A stretch of 35,238 nucleotides of DNA from an uncultured Pseudomonadota bacterium (GTDB lineage: Bacteria; Pseudomonadota; Gammaproteobacteria; Burkholderiales; CAIKXV01). Positions 15,639 through 23,285 of the stretch are shown in pieces (position 1 is the stretch's first letter; the number at the start of each line of letters is the position of its first letter). The DNA lies in assembly GCA_903831455.1 (NCBI GenBank), contig CAIKXV010000027.1, positions 103,208 through 138,445 on the forward strand, given 5' to 3'. Made by a program: the position numbers and the translations under genes. The notes beneath the pieces were generated by a model that was not told where the DNA came from, did not search any database, and worked only from the letters and a program-made list of their open reading frames with translations.

Positions 15639-16490
15639 CTAGCGCGGCGGGCGGCGCAGCATCTCGGGCACGATCTGCTCGCGGACGAAGCGCTCGCCTG
15701 CCCGCTCGACGGCCGGCTGGCCGATGGCCGCCACCACCGCCTCCGCATCGCCCGCCGCCTTCCAGCGCTTGTAGTCGTCCTCGAGGTCGAGGCCCATCGA
15801 CTCGGCCAGCAGGCTCACGTAGTTGACCACTCGGAATGGCTCCTCCTGCTCCAGGCCGCACAACATGCGCTGGCAGGAATGGAACACGGTCACCACGTCG
15901 CTCGCCGATGCACCCGCGGCGAGTTCGCGCACGCCGCGGGTCACGTCCTTCATGACCGGCGGCAGGCCGGCCAGCGCCGAGCACATGTGTCCCGGCACCG
16001 AAGGTCCGCCCGGCACGCGCTCGAGGCCCGGGACGAGATCGAGCAGGTCCTCGACCAGCGGATTGACATCCACCTCGCGAAACCCGGAGTGGCGGTGCAG
16101 CACCACGCGCCGCTCCACCGGTCGCACCAGCCGCTGGCGCAGGCGATCGCGCTCGGCGTGCAGGATCTGGGTGAAGTGCGACATCGCGAAACGCGGGTCG
16201 GTGTACTCGCCCATGAACTGGTCCATGTGGCGATGGCACGACGGGCACCACGTGACCAGCCTCTGCCCGTCGAGGGCCTGGGTGAGCGTGTTGAACTTGT
16301 CCACCGTGCGTCGGGCCATGCCTTCGGCCGCGCGGAGGTTGCCGTCCTTGGTCGTGCCGCAGCAGTAGCCGGGGCCACCGGCTGGCGCCACCTCGAGCCC
16401 GATCGCGCGCAGCAGGGCGATCGCCGCGTGGATGATGTCGCCGTGGCGCAGCACGTTGCAGCCGTACCAGAAGACGACGCGCTCGCTCAT
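15639..16490 (-). CDS. HdrB-like CCG-domain iron-sulfur protein
   Basis: A 283-residue protein with one intact CCG (cysteine-rich) domain: C11 (YGCN), C43-C44 (GYCCG) and C82/C85 (CPSC), the pattern that binds the non-cubane [4Fe-4S] cluster in heterodisulfide reductase HdrB. The second CCG domain is degenerate: the first Cys is missing (LHRHSGF), C170 stands alone in GHMCS, and the last pair is C206-x4-C211. The gene begins with an ATGA overlap on the HdrC-like gene, so the two should form a complex. No HdrA or membrane partner is next to them. A redox role toward a disulfide or quinone is inferred; the partner is unknown. Confidence 0.8.
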   Translation of the reverse strand: MSERVVFWYGCNVLRHGDIIHAAIALLRAIGLEVAPAGGPGYCCGTTKDGNLRAAEGMARRTVDKFNTLTQALDGQRLVTWCPSCHRHMDQFMGEYTDPRFAMSHFTQILHAERDRLRQRLVRPVERRVVLHRHSGFREVDVNPLVEDLLDLVPGLERVPGGPSVPGHMCSALAGLPPVMKDVTRGVRELAAGASASDVVTVFHSCQRMLCGLEQEEPFRVVNYVSLLAESMGLDLEDDYKRWKAAGDAEAVVAAIGQPAVERAGERFVREQIVPEMLRRPPR

Positions 16491-16990
16491 CGCGCGCCCC
16501 TCGTCGCCGGATCGGCCCGATGCCATTCCTCGATCTGCGCCTCGTCGAGTTGGGTCGCGGCGAAGGCTTCGATGCGGCGGAAGAACAGCGGATCTTCCGG
16601 CGCGCTCATCTGCGCGGGGGCACCGAGTTGTCCCAGCGCGCTCATCCGCGCCACGCGCAGCATGCGCATCGCGTGGATGCCTTCGGGACATGCATCGTTG
16701 CAGGCCGCCGACTGGGTGCAGATCCTCACCCAGTCCAGCGCCTGCTCGCTGCCGCGCTCGCCGCGCAGCATCGGGAGCAGCCCCTCCACCACCGAGCCGC
16801 CCCGGGCGCCCGCCAGCCTGGGCTCGTAGGGCGTCATCGGACAGGCCTCGTAGCACCGGCCGCAGCGGGTGCATCGCTCGAGCGTGTCACGGGCAAAGCG
16901 GTCGATGAACTCGCGCAGGCTGCCCGGACGGTCGGCCGTCGCTTCGACGCCTGCGCGGGACGAGACCGGGTCGGTAGGGGCAGCGCTCAT
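16487..16990 (-). CDS. HdrC-like 4Fe-4S protein with one cysteine ligand replaced by serine
   Basis: A 167-residue electron-transfer protein. The first cluster motif is complete: C40, C43, C46, C50-P (CTRCGRCYEACP). In the second motif (CTQSAACNDACPEG) C91, C97 and C101 are kept but the second ligand is S94. This favours either a [3Fe-4S] cluster or a Ser-ligated cluster. HdrC proteins relay electrons to HdrB, and the HdrB-like gene follows with a 4-base overlap. The HdrC-then-HdrB order matches archaeal and bacterial hdr pairs. The gene lies 47 bases after the hotdog thioesterase gene and probably belongs to the same transcript. Confidence 0.82.
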   Translation of the reverse strand: MSAAPTDPVSSRAGVEATADRPGSLREFIDRFARDTLERCTRCGRCYEACPMTPYEPRLAGARGGSVVEGLLPMLRGERGSEQALDWVRICTQSAACNDACPEGIHAMRMLRVARMSALGQLGAPAQMSAPEDPLFFRRIEAFAATQLDEAQIEEWHRADPATRGAR

Positions 16991-17037
16991 GCCGGCAGTC
17001 TGCCACAGCCCGGCGGCGCCTCGCAGGGTCCCGGCAT

Positions 17038-17997
17038 TCAGGGGGCGCGGGCCACGTGCGTGGAGACCATCTCCAGCACCCGGGTGCCGCCAGCCCCGAC
17101 GAGGGCGGTATCGACCACCGACAGCCGTCGACCTTCCCGGCTCACCACCGATCGCGCGCGCAGCGCCCGCCCATGGCCCGGATTGAGGAACCATGCCGAG
17201 GCTTCGACCAGTCGCTGGCCGCGCGGCGCGGCCCCGATGGCCGTGAGGGCGGCCAGCGCGAAGCTGATACCCCCCTGCGCATGCCCGACACGGTTCCCGG
17301 CGTGCAGTCCCATCGGCAACACGCTGCGAGCACCCGCGCGACCGCGCGCGTCGACGAACGCCTGCGGCGAGCGCCCGTAGAGCGCCGGCAGGAAGGGACG
17401 TTCGCCCGCACGCGCCGAGCACGCACGCCGCCACACGCGGCGCTCGGCGGCATCGAGATCGGCGGGGCCCAGGTCGAGCGCGGCAGGCACCCCGCCCGGT
17501 TGCCACGGCAGGGGGGCCAGTCGCACGCCCGCGGGCGGCGGCAGCTGCATGAACGTGCCCGAGGCCAGCGCGGCCAGCCGCCCCTGCGCGCGGATCTCGC
17601 AGCGTGCCAGCCCCTGGGGCGTCAGGGCCTCGCGGACCATGCCCTCGCAGCGCGCGGTCGCTTCGATGCGACCGACGAGCGGCTCGCCGGTCAGCGTGAG
17701 ATGCATGCTGATGGTGCCCAGCCTCATGCCCTCGGACAGCGACAGCCGGGCGCGGATCGCGTTGGCGAGCGCGATGTCCGCCAGCGTGGCCACCCCCTCG
17801 AAGCTGACCTCGCCGCCCTCGTCGATGCAGTGCTCGCCCGCGTCGAGCGCGACGACGGCCGCCTGCTCGTCCACCTGCCGCCAGTGGAGCCCCATGAAGT
17901 GGCCGAGGAAATGCAGGCCGGGCGTCCGGTTGTCGCCGATCGCGCGCAGCACCCGGGCGAGGACGGGATCGGCGGGTTTCGCGGCAGGCCGGTTCAT
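17038..17997 (-). CDS. Tandem hotdog-fold acyl-CoA thioesterase-like protein
   Basis: A 319-residue protein with two PaaI-like hotdog domains. The first (about 25-160) has FEGVATLADIALANA, with D74 as a likely catalytic acid, and TISMHLTLTGEP. The second (about 235-319) has GHAQGGISFALAALTAIGAA and then three typical strands ending VSTHVA. Hotdog thioesterases split acyl-CoA into acid and CoA; double-hotdog proteins form a pseudo-dimer. GGAG lies upstream of the ATG. The start overlaps the stop of the DUF2520-type gene as ATGA, so the two are translationally coupled. Which acyl-CoA is used is unknown. Confidence 0.78.
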   Translation of the reverse strand: MNRPAAKPADPVLARVLRAIGDNRTPGLHFLGHFMGLHWRQVDEQAAVVALDAGEHCIDEGGEVSFEGVATLADIALANAIRARLSLSEGMRLGTISMHLTLTGEPLVGRIEATARCEGMVREALTPQGLARCEIRAQGRLAALASGTFMQLPPPAGVRLAPLPWQPGGVPAALDLGPADLDAAERRVWRRACSARAGERPFLPALYGRSPQAFVDARGRAGARSVLPMGLHAGNRVGHAQGGISFALAALTAIGAAPRGQRLVEASAWFLNPGHGRALRARSVVSREGRRLSVVDTALVGAGGTRVLEMVSTHVARAP

Positions 17998-19013
17998 CCG
18001 GGTCTCCGCCGGGTGGCGCGGCGACGACCCGCCGTTGCCGAAAGCCGGGGACCCCTCGGCTCGCGCCCGGGCGTTCGCGCCGGGGCATCGATGACGGCGC
18101 GCGTGGCCGCGAGCCGATCCGGCGCAACCCGCCCGAGCGAGGCCACCACCCCGACCGCCGTGCGCGCGAGCGCGCGGTAGGTCTGCGCGACTGCGGGGTC
18201 CCAGCGCTGCATCGCGGCCAGGTGCCGGGCCACCGACCCCGCGTCGCCGCGGGAGATCGGGCCGGCCAGGGCGGGTGCCACGCCCTGGCGGAAGATCGCG
18301 TCGATCGTCTCGCGCACGATCGGCTCGAACATGGCCAGCGCGGTGGATCGAGCGACCCCGGCGCGCTCCTCGCATGCAAGCGCCAGTTCGATCAGCACCG
18401 GCAGGAAGTTGCAGGCGAACGCACCGCCGCCGTGGTACAGCGGCTTCCAGGCCGGATCGATGCGGAAGGTGCGCGCCCCCAGTGCCCGGAAGGCGGCCTC
18501 GAGCCCGCGCAGCGCGCGGGCATCGCCCTCGCATCCGCACCAGGTGCCGCGGAACGACCGAACCGCCATGGCCGGATCGGAAAAGTTCTTCACCGGGTGC
18601 ACCGCGGCCACCGCTGCTCCCGCGTCCCGACAGGGAGCCAGCACCTCGGCGGGCGTGGCCCCGCTCAGGTGGAACACCCGGTCGCCCCGGCGCAGCAGAC
18701 CGCTCGCCGCCAGTGCGATGGCCATCTCGCCGATCGCATCGTCCGGCGTGCCGATCAGCCACAGGCGAGCGGCCCCGGCCTCCGCCAGCGTCCTCACCGG
18801 CGAGCCGCCTCCGACGAAGCGGGCGGCCGCGCGCGCGCTGGCCAGGCCGCGATTGACGAGCGCGCCGGGCGTGGCCATGCCGCGGTCGCACAGAAGGTGC
18901 GCGACCACGCGCGCCGCGCGACCGCAGCCGATCACGTTCAGTCGCGGCGCGCCGGGGCCGATGGGCAGCCCCCGCGCCGATCGGGCTCGCGACGAACCGG
19001 ACCTCGCGGTCAC
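17994..19013 (-). CDS. Rossmann-like/DUF2520 domain protein
   Basis: About 339 residues from a GTG at 19013; the start is uncertain. The N-terminal NAD(P)-binding motif is VIGCGRAARV (27-36), and WLIGTPDDAIGEMA and HPVKNFSD follow as in the Rossmann-like domain paired with DUF2520. The C-terminal helical part has HGGGAFACNFLPVLIELAL and GPISRGD, hallmarks of DUF2520. The fold resembles 6-phosphogluconate and pyrroline-5-carboxylate reductase proteins, so a NAD(P)-dependent reductase or dehydrogenase is likely, but the substrate is not known for the family. It ends with an Arg-rich tail and overlaps the thioesterase gene by 4 bases. Confidence 0.8.
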   Translation of the reverse strand: MTARSGSSRARSARGLPIGPGAPRLNVIGCGRAARVVAHLLCDRGMATPGALVNRGLASARAAARFVGGGSPVRTLAEAGAARLWLIGTPDDAIGEMAIALAASGLLRRGDRVFHLSGATPAEVLAPCRDAGAAVAAVHPVKNFSDPAMAVRSFRGTWCGCEGDARALRGLEAAFRALGARTFRIDPAWKPLYHGGGAFACNFLPVLIELALACEERAGVARSTALAMFEPIVRETIDAIFRQGVAPALAGPISRGDAGSVARHLAAMQRWDPAVAQTYRALARTAVGVVASLGRVAPDRLAATRAVIDAPARTPGREPRGPRLSATAGRRRATRRRPG

Positions 19014-19232
19014 CGCGACGCCCCGCCCGCAGGGTCCAGGGGGCCCGGGCGCCCCGGGGATGCGGCGCGTGCCGGAAGCCGCACGCCCCGGATCGCGTCC
19101 GTCGCCCGGCCGCCGTCCGGGCGAAGGCGCTCGCGGACGAACCGACCGACGCCGCAACCTGCCGGCCGTCGCATGCGACGCCGCGGGGTCATCGACCGAT
19201 GCACCGCGCACCCGCCCGGGCGAGCCGCCCCC

Positions 19233-19556
19233 TCAGCGCTGCAGAAGGCCGCGCTTGTCCTTGACCTTCGAGAACTCCGCCGCTTCGGGAAGCTCTTCCT
19301 TCTTCTCGATGAGCGGCTTCCACGACTTCGCGAGTTCGGCGTTCAGGGCGATGAACTCCCGCTGGTTGTCGGGCACGTCATCCTCGGCGTAGATCGCCTC
19401 CACCGGGCACTCGGCCACGCACAGCGTGCAGTCGATGCACTCGTCGGGGTCGATGACCAGCATGTTCGGCCCCTCGCGAAAGCAATCCACCGGACAGACA
19501 TCCACGCAGTCGGTGTACTTGCACTTGATGCACGATTCGGTGACGACGTAAGCCAT
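19233..19556 (-). CDS. fdxA: Seven-iron ferredoxin FdxA ([3Fe-4S][4Fe-4S])
   Basis: A 107-residue ferredoxin. C9, C17 and C50 should bind the [3Fe-4S] cluster, and C21, C40, C43 and C46 the [4Fe-4S] cluster; C12 is the extra Cys seen in Azotobacter-type FdI. The C-terminal extension ([23 protein letters not shown]) is typical of proteobacterial FdxA. A soluble low-potential electron carrier. GGAGGA lies 10 bases before the ATG. It is 219 bases upstream of the DUF2520 gene on the same strand and divergent from trxA; it could supply electrons to the Hdr-like pair, but this is only suggested by position. Confidence 0.95.
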   Translation of the reverse strand: MAYVVTESCIKCKYTDCVDVCPVDCFREGPNMLVIDPDECIDCTLCVAECPVEAIYAEDDVPDNQREFIALNAELAKSWKPLIEKKEELPEAAEFSKVKDKRGLLQR

Positions 19557-19841
19557 GGTGTGGCGATCCTCCGGGGCTGGCCGCCGCGCCGATCCGGACC
19601 TTCCGGTCGGAATCGCGACGGGCATCGGGCGCAGGCACGCTCAGCGGGCCGTCGCCGACATCGGGTCGAATCTTACCAGCGCGCGCCGCCGTTGGTCGCC
19701 GCGGCAGCGCAGCGCCCTGCCGGCGCCGTGCGAGCGGGTTTTCCGCTACGCTAGGCGCCTGATCCCGGAGCGCGCAGGGCGCGCTCGTCCCCTTCGGTGC
19801 GCGCGAGCCGCGCACGGCATACCCCTTCCGCGAGGTTCCCG

Positions 19842-20171
19842 ATGAGCAGCGACAAGATCGTCCATGTCAGCGACGCCACCTTCGAACAGGACGTGCTGAA
19901 CTCCGACGTGCCGGTACTCCTCGACTACTGGGCCGAATGGTGCGGCCCGTGCCGGATGATCGCGCCCATCCTGGACGAAGTCGCGGGCGAGTACGACGGC
20001 CGCCTGAAGGTCGCCAAGATCAACATCGACCACAACCCGTCGACCCCCACCCGCTACGGCGTGAAGGGCATCCCGACGCTGATGCTGTTCAAGGGCGGCA
20101 GCATCGAGGCGACCAAGGTCGGGGCGCTGTCCAAGTCACAGCTCGCGGCCTTCATCGACAGCAACCTCTGA
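19842..20171 (+). CDS. trxA: Thioredoxin
   Basis: A 109-residue thioredoxin with the redox centre WCGPC (33-37) and the cis-proline region [11 protein letters not shown]. It reduces disulfides of cytoplasmic proteins such as ribonucleotide reductase and is recharged by thioredoxin reductase. GAGG lies six bases before the ATG at 19842, which gives the standard length; an in-frame ATG upstream would add 15 unrelated residues. In many betaproteobacteria rho follows directly. Here the next gene is rpmE, 177 bases downstream. Confidence 0.97.
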   Translation: MSSDKIVHVSDATFEQDVLNSDVPVLLDYWAEWCGPCRMIAPILDEVAGEYDGRLKVAKINIDHNPSTPTRYGVKGIPTLMLFKGGSIEATKVGALSKSQLAAFIDSNL

Positions 20172-20260
20172 TCCCTTGCGGCCGTCGGGCGCAGGCCGAC
20201 CGGGCCCTCCCCGCCCCGAGCGCGCTGACGGGAACGCCGCTGCAGCGCTGGCGCGCCCTG

Positions 20261-20289
20261 CGAAAACCCGCTATTATTCGCGGTTTTCG
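20261..20289 (+). promoter_or_regulatory. Inverted repeat enclosing a -10-like TATTAT upstream of rpmE
   Basis: CGAAAACC (20261-20268) and GGTTTTCG (20282-20289) form a perfect 8-bp stem around an AT-rich centre that holds TATTAT (20272-20277), five of six matches to a -10 box. It lies about 60 bases before rpmE. It could be the rpmE promoter with an overlapping operator, or the end of the trxA transcript. No good -35 is seen. Confidence 0.45.
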
Positions 20290-20348
20290 GCCAACCGGCG
20301 CCGACGCGAGAAGTCTACCCCGCGCGCAACGGCCCTCCCGAGGACTCC

Positions 20349-20558
20349 ATGAAAGCCGACGTCCACCCCGATTACACCGAAATCACGGTCAGCTGCAGCT
20401 GCGGCGCCAACTTCCAGACCCGCTCGACCCTCGGTCGCGACCTGCAGGTTGAAGTCTGTTCCAGCTGCCACCCGTTCTACACCGGCAAGCAGAAGATCCT
20501 CGACACCGCGGGGCGCGTCGAGAAGTTCCGCCAGAAGTACGCCCGCAAGGCCGCCTGA
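20349..20558 (+). CDS. rpmE: 50S ribosomal protein L31 (zinc-binding type)
   Basis: A 69-residue L31. C16, C18, C37 and C40 form the zinc site, so this is the C+ (zinc-containing) form rather than the YkgM-like form made under zinc shortage. It bridges the large and small ribosomal subunits. GAGG precedes the ATG by 5 bases. A strong hairpin follows the stop and a palindrome precedes the gene. Confidence 0.97.
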   Translation: MKADVHPDYTEITVSCSCGANFQTRSTLGRDLQVEVCSSCHPFYTGKQKILDTAGRVEKFRQKYARKAA

Positions 20559-20569
20559 CCTGCCTTCAT

Positions 20570-20599
20570 CCCCGCCAGCGGGAGATACCGCTCGCGGGG
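20570..20599 (+). terminator. Hairpin terminator after rpmE
   Basis: CCCCGC (20570-20575) pairs with GCGGGG (20594-20599), and AGCGG (20577-20581) with CCGCT (20588-20592), separated by one C-C mismatch, with a 6-base loop. It starts 12 bases after the stop. There is no T-tract, as is common in this GC-rich genome. Confidence 0.6.
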
Positions 20600-20660
20600 C
20601 AGGTGGGCGCGCAGTCGGTCGCTCCCTCGAGCCGCGGGTAGTCCCCTGAACGGAGCGCGC

Positions 20661-22352
20661 ATGCCCACCGACGCCCGAGCTCAGGAGCAGGTCGCAGACG
20701 CAGCACACCTGCGCTGGCGAGCGCTCGGGGTGCTCGCCCTCTGTGCAGTGTGGCTGTTCACCGGGTTGCTGCCGCACGAGCCGTGGAAGCCCGACGAGGC
20801 TTACACGTTCGGGCTGGTGCTGCATATCGTGCAGACCGGCGACTGGGTCGTCCCCATGCTCGCCGGGGAACCCTACCTCGACCGCGCCCCCGCCTACCTG
20901 CTGACGGCCGCGGCACTGGCGAGTGGACTCTCCGGCCTCGTCGAGCTGCATGACGCGGCACGACTGGCCAGCGGGCTGTACCTCGCGATCACCCTCGGCG
21001 TGCTCGCGCTGACCGCCCGCGAACTCTACGGGCGTGAACATGCATGGGTCGCGCCGCTCGCCCTGATCGGCTGCGTCGGCCTGCTCGTCCCCGGGCATCA
21101 GCTGATCGCCAACCTCGCGGTGCTGGCCGGTTTCGCCGTCGCCCTGTACGGGATGGCGCTGGCGCGCCGCCGTTCACTCGCCGGGGGACTCCTGCTGGGG
21201 ACCGGCGTCGGCCTCGCCTTCCTCGCGCAGGGAGTGCTCGCGCCCGCGGTGCTCGTTGCCTGCGCGCTGCTGTTGCCGCTGGTCGGCTCGCCCTGGCGTA
21301 CGCGCACGTTCACCGCCGCCCTGCTGTGCGCGATCGCCGCCGCCACGCCCTGGCTGGCGCTGTGGCCGATGGCGCTGCATGCGCGATCGCCCGAACTGTT
21401 CGCGCAGTGGATCTGGGTCCACAACCTCGGGCGCATCGCCGAGGCCGCGCGGACGGGCCCGGTGTCGGTCGGCTCCTACCTCGTGATGCTGCTGTGGTAC
21501 GCGTGGCCCGCGCTCCCGCTCGCGGGCTGGGTGCTGTGGCAGCGCGGGCGAAGCGCAGGGTCCACGCCGCAGGTACGCCTGCCGCTGCTGCTGCTGGCGC
21601 TGGGGCTGCTGATCCTGCCCGCCTCGCCGGACGCCCGCGAACTCTGCTCGCTGCCGCTGCTGCTGCCCCTCGCGCTGCTCGCGACCGCGTCGATCGACTC
21701 GCTGGACCGGAGCGCGGCGAACTTCCTCGACTGGTTCGGCATCACCACCTTCGGCCTGTGCGCGATTGCGCTGTGGATCGGGTATCTCGCCCTGCACACC
21801 GGGGTGCCGACCGGCCTCGCGCGTGAACTCGCGCAGTTCCACCCGGGCTTCGAACCGCGATTCGATCCGGTCGCGTTGCTGCTGGCAGCGGTGGCCACCC
21901 TGGGCTGGGTCGCCCTCGTCGCCCGCATCGGACGCTCGAACCGGCGCGCGATCATCAACTGGGCCGCCGGCATCACCCTGGCCTGGATCCTGACCAGCCT
22001 CTTCTTCCTCGCCTACATCGACCACGGCCGCGCCTACCGCGGGATGGTCGACTCGCTGGGCCAGGCCATGCCGCCCAGGTACGACTGCGTGGCAAGCCGC
22101 GGCCTGGGCGAGAGCCAGCGCGCGATGCTGCACTACTACGCGGGGCTCATCACCGTACGCGAGGAGGCGCCGGGCGCGCGCGACCCGGCCGGCTGCGACG
22201 TGCTGCTCTGGCAGGGCTGGTCGTGGGACGCCGATGCCATCGGCGCACCGTGGCGACGGATCTGGGAAGGCAGCCGCGCCGGCGACCGCAAGGAACTGTA
22301 CCGCCTGTACGTGCGCGAGGAGTCGCGCGCGCCCGGAGGCGACCCCAACTGA
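20661..22352 (+). CDS. ArnT/PMT-like membrane glycosyltransferase (GT-C fold)
   Basis: A 563-residue integral membrane protein with about 11-12 hydrophobic segments. EPWKPDEAY (40-48) holds the Asp/Glu of the first periplasmic loop that is the catalytic motif of PMT/ArnT glycosyltransferases. GDWVVPMLAGEPYLDRAPAYL continues the family pattern seen in ArnT. A soluble C-terminal part (about 470-563) follows. Such enzymes transfer a sugar from a polyprenyl-phosphate carrier to lipid A, protein or another acceptor in the inner membrane. No arn genes are nearby, so the acceptor is unknown. GGAG lies 5 bases before the ATG. It is followed after 43 bases by hslO. Confidence 0.87.
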   Translation: MPTDARAQEQVADAAHLRWRALGVLALCAVWLFTGLLPHEPWKPDEAYTFGLVLHIVQTGDWVVPMLAGEPYLDRAPAYLLTAAALASGLSGLVELHDAARLASGLYLAITLGVLALTARELYGREHAWVAPLALIGCVGLLVPGHQLIANLAVLAGFAVALYGMALARRRSLAGGLLLGTGVGLAFLAQGVLAPAVLVACALLLPLVGSPWRTRTFTAALLCAIAAATPWLALWPMALHARSPELFAQWIWVHNLGRIAEAARTGPVSVGSYLVMLLWYAWPALPLAGWVLWQRGRSAGSTPQVRLPLLLLALGLLILPASPDARELCSLPLLLPLALLATASIDSLDRSAANFLDWFGITTFGLCAIALWIGYLALHTGVPTGLARELAQFHPGFEPRFDPVALLLAAVATLGWVALVARIGRSNRRAIINWAAGITLAWILTSLFFLAYIDHGRAYRGMVDSLGQAMPPRYDCVASRGLGESQRAMLHYYAGLITVREEAPGARDPAGCDVLLWQGWSWDADAIGAPWRRIWEGSRAGDRKELYRLYVREESRAPGGDPN

Positions 22353-22395
22353 TGTCCGACGCCTGCGCCCTGTCGGCCGACGAGACCTGACCGCC

Positions 22396-23268
22396 ATGCC
22401 CGACCTGCTTCGACGCTTCGTATTCGAGGGCTCGCCGGTCCGCGGTGCAATCGCCCAGCTCGAAGGCACCTGGCAGGCCGTCCTCGAGCGCCATGCCTAT
22501 CCGCCAGCCCTGCGGCAGGTACTGGGCGAGGCGATGGCCGCCTGCGCGCTGCTGGCATCGACCATCAAGCTCGACGGCGCGCTCGTGCTGCAGGTGCAGG
22601 GCGGACACCCGGTCAGGCTGCTGGTGGTCGAGTGCACCCGCGAGGGCACGCTGCGAGCCACGGCGAAGTGGGACGACCCGCTCCCGGAACAGGCCAGCGC
22701 GAGCGAACTGCTGGCCGGCGCTCGCTGCGCCCTCTCGCTGATCGCGGCCGACGGCCAGACCGCCTACCAGGGCGTGGTCGATCTTCGCGGCAGGGATATC
22801 GCGCAGATGCTCGGCCACTACCTCGCCCATTCGGAGCAGATCGATTCCGAACTGCACCTCGCCTGCGACGAGCACCATGCGAGCGGACTGCTGCTGCAGC
22901 GGCTGCCTGGTCGACCGGACGCAGACAGCGACCGCTGGCCCCGGGTACGCGAACTCGCCGCGACCATTCGGGCGCCCGAACTCCTCCACCTGCCGGCACC
23001 CGAGCTCCTCAGGCGGTTGTTCCACGAAGAGGATCTCCGGCTGTTCGATCCCTCGCCGCTGGCCTTCCGGTGTTCCTGCTCGGCCAGCCGCGTGGCCGCG
23101 ATGCTGCGCATGCTCGGCCGCGAGGAGGTGGATTCGGTGCTGGCGGAGCGCGGAGTCGTCGAGGTGGGATGCGAATTCTGCGGACGGCAATGGCGCTTCG
23201 ATCCGATCGACGCGGCGCGCGCGCTCGCGGCCACCGACGCGCCAGACGGCGGCCGATCCGTGCACTGA
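22396..23268 (+). CDS. hslO: Redox-regulated chaperone Hsp33
   Basis: A 290-residue holdase. The C-terminal zinc redox switch is complete: C226-x-C228 then, 30 residues later, C259-xx-C262. Under oxidative stress these cysteines form disulfides, zinc leaves, and the protein dimerises to hold unfolded proteins. The N-terminal domain starts LLRRFVFEGSPVRGAIAQL, typical of proteobacterial Hsp33. The ATG at 22396 gives the normal length. It ends 17 bases from the convergent RND pump gene. Confidence 0.96.
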   Translation: MPDLLRRFVFEGSPVRGAIAQLEGTWQAVLERHAYPPALRQVLGEAMAACALLASTIKLDGALVLQVQGGHPVRLLVVECTREGTLRATAKWDDPLPEQASASELLAGARCALSLIAADGQTAYQGVVDLRGRDIAQMLGHYLAHSEQIDSELHLACDEHHASGLLLQRLPGRPDADSDRWPRVRELAATIRAPELLHLPAPELLRRLFHEEDLRLFDPSPLAFRCSCSASRVAAMLRMLGREEVDSVLAERGVVEVGCEFCGRQWRFDPIDAARALAATDAPDGGRSVH

Positions 23269-23285
23269 ACCTCGGCGAGCGGCGG

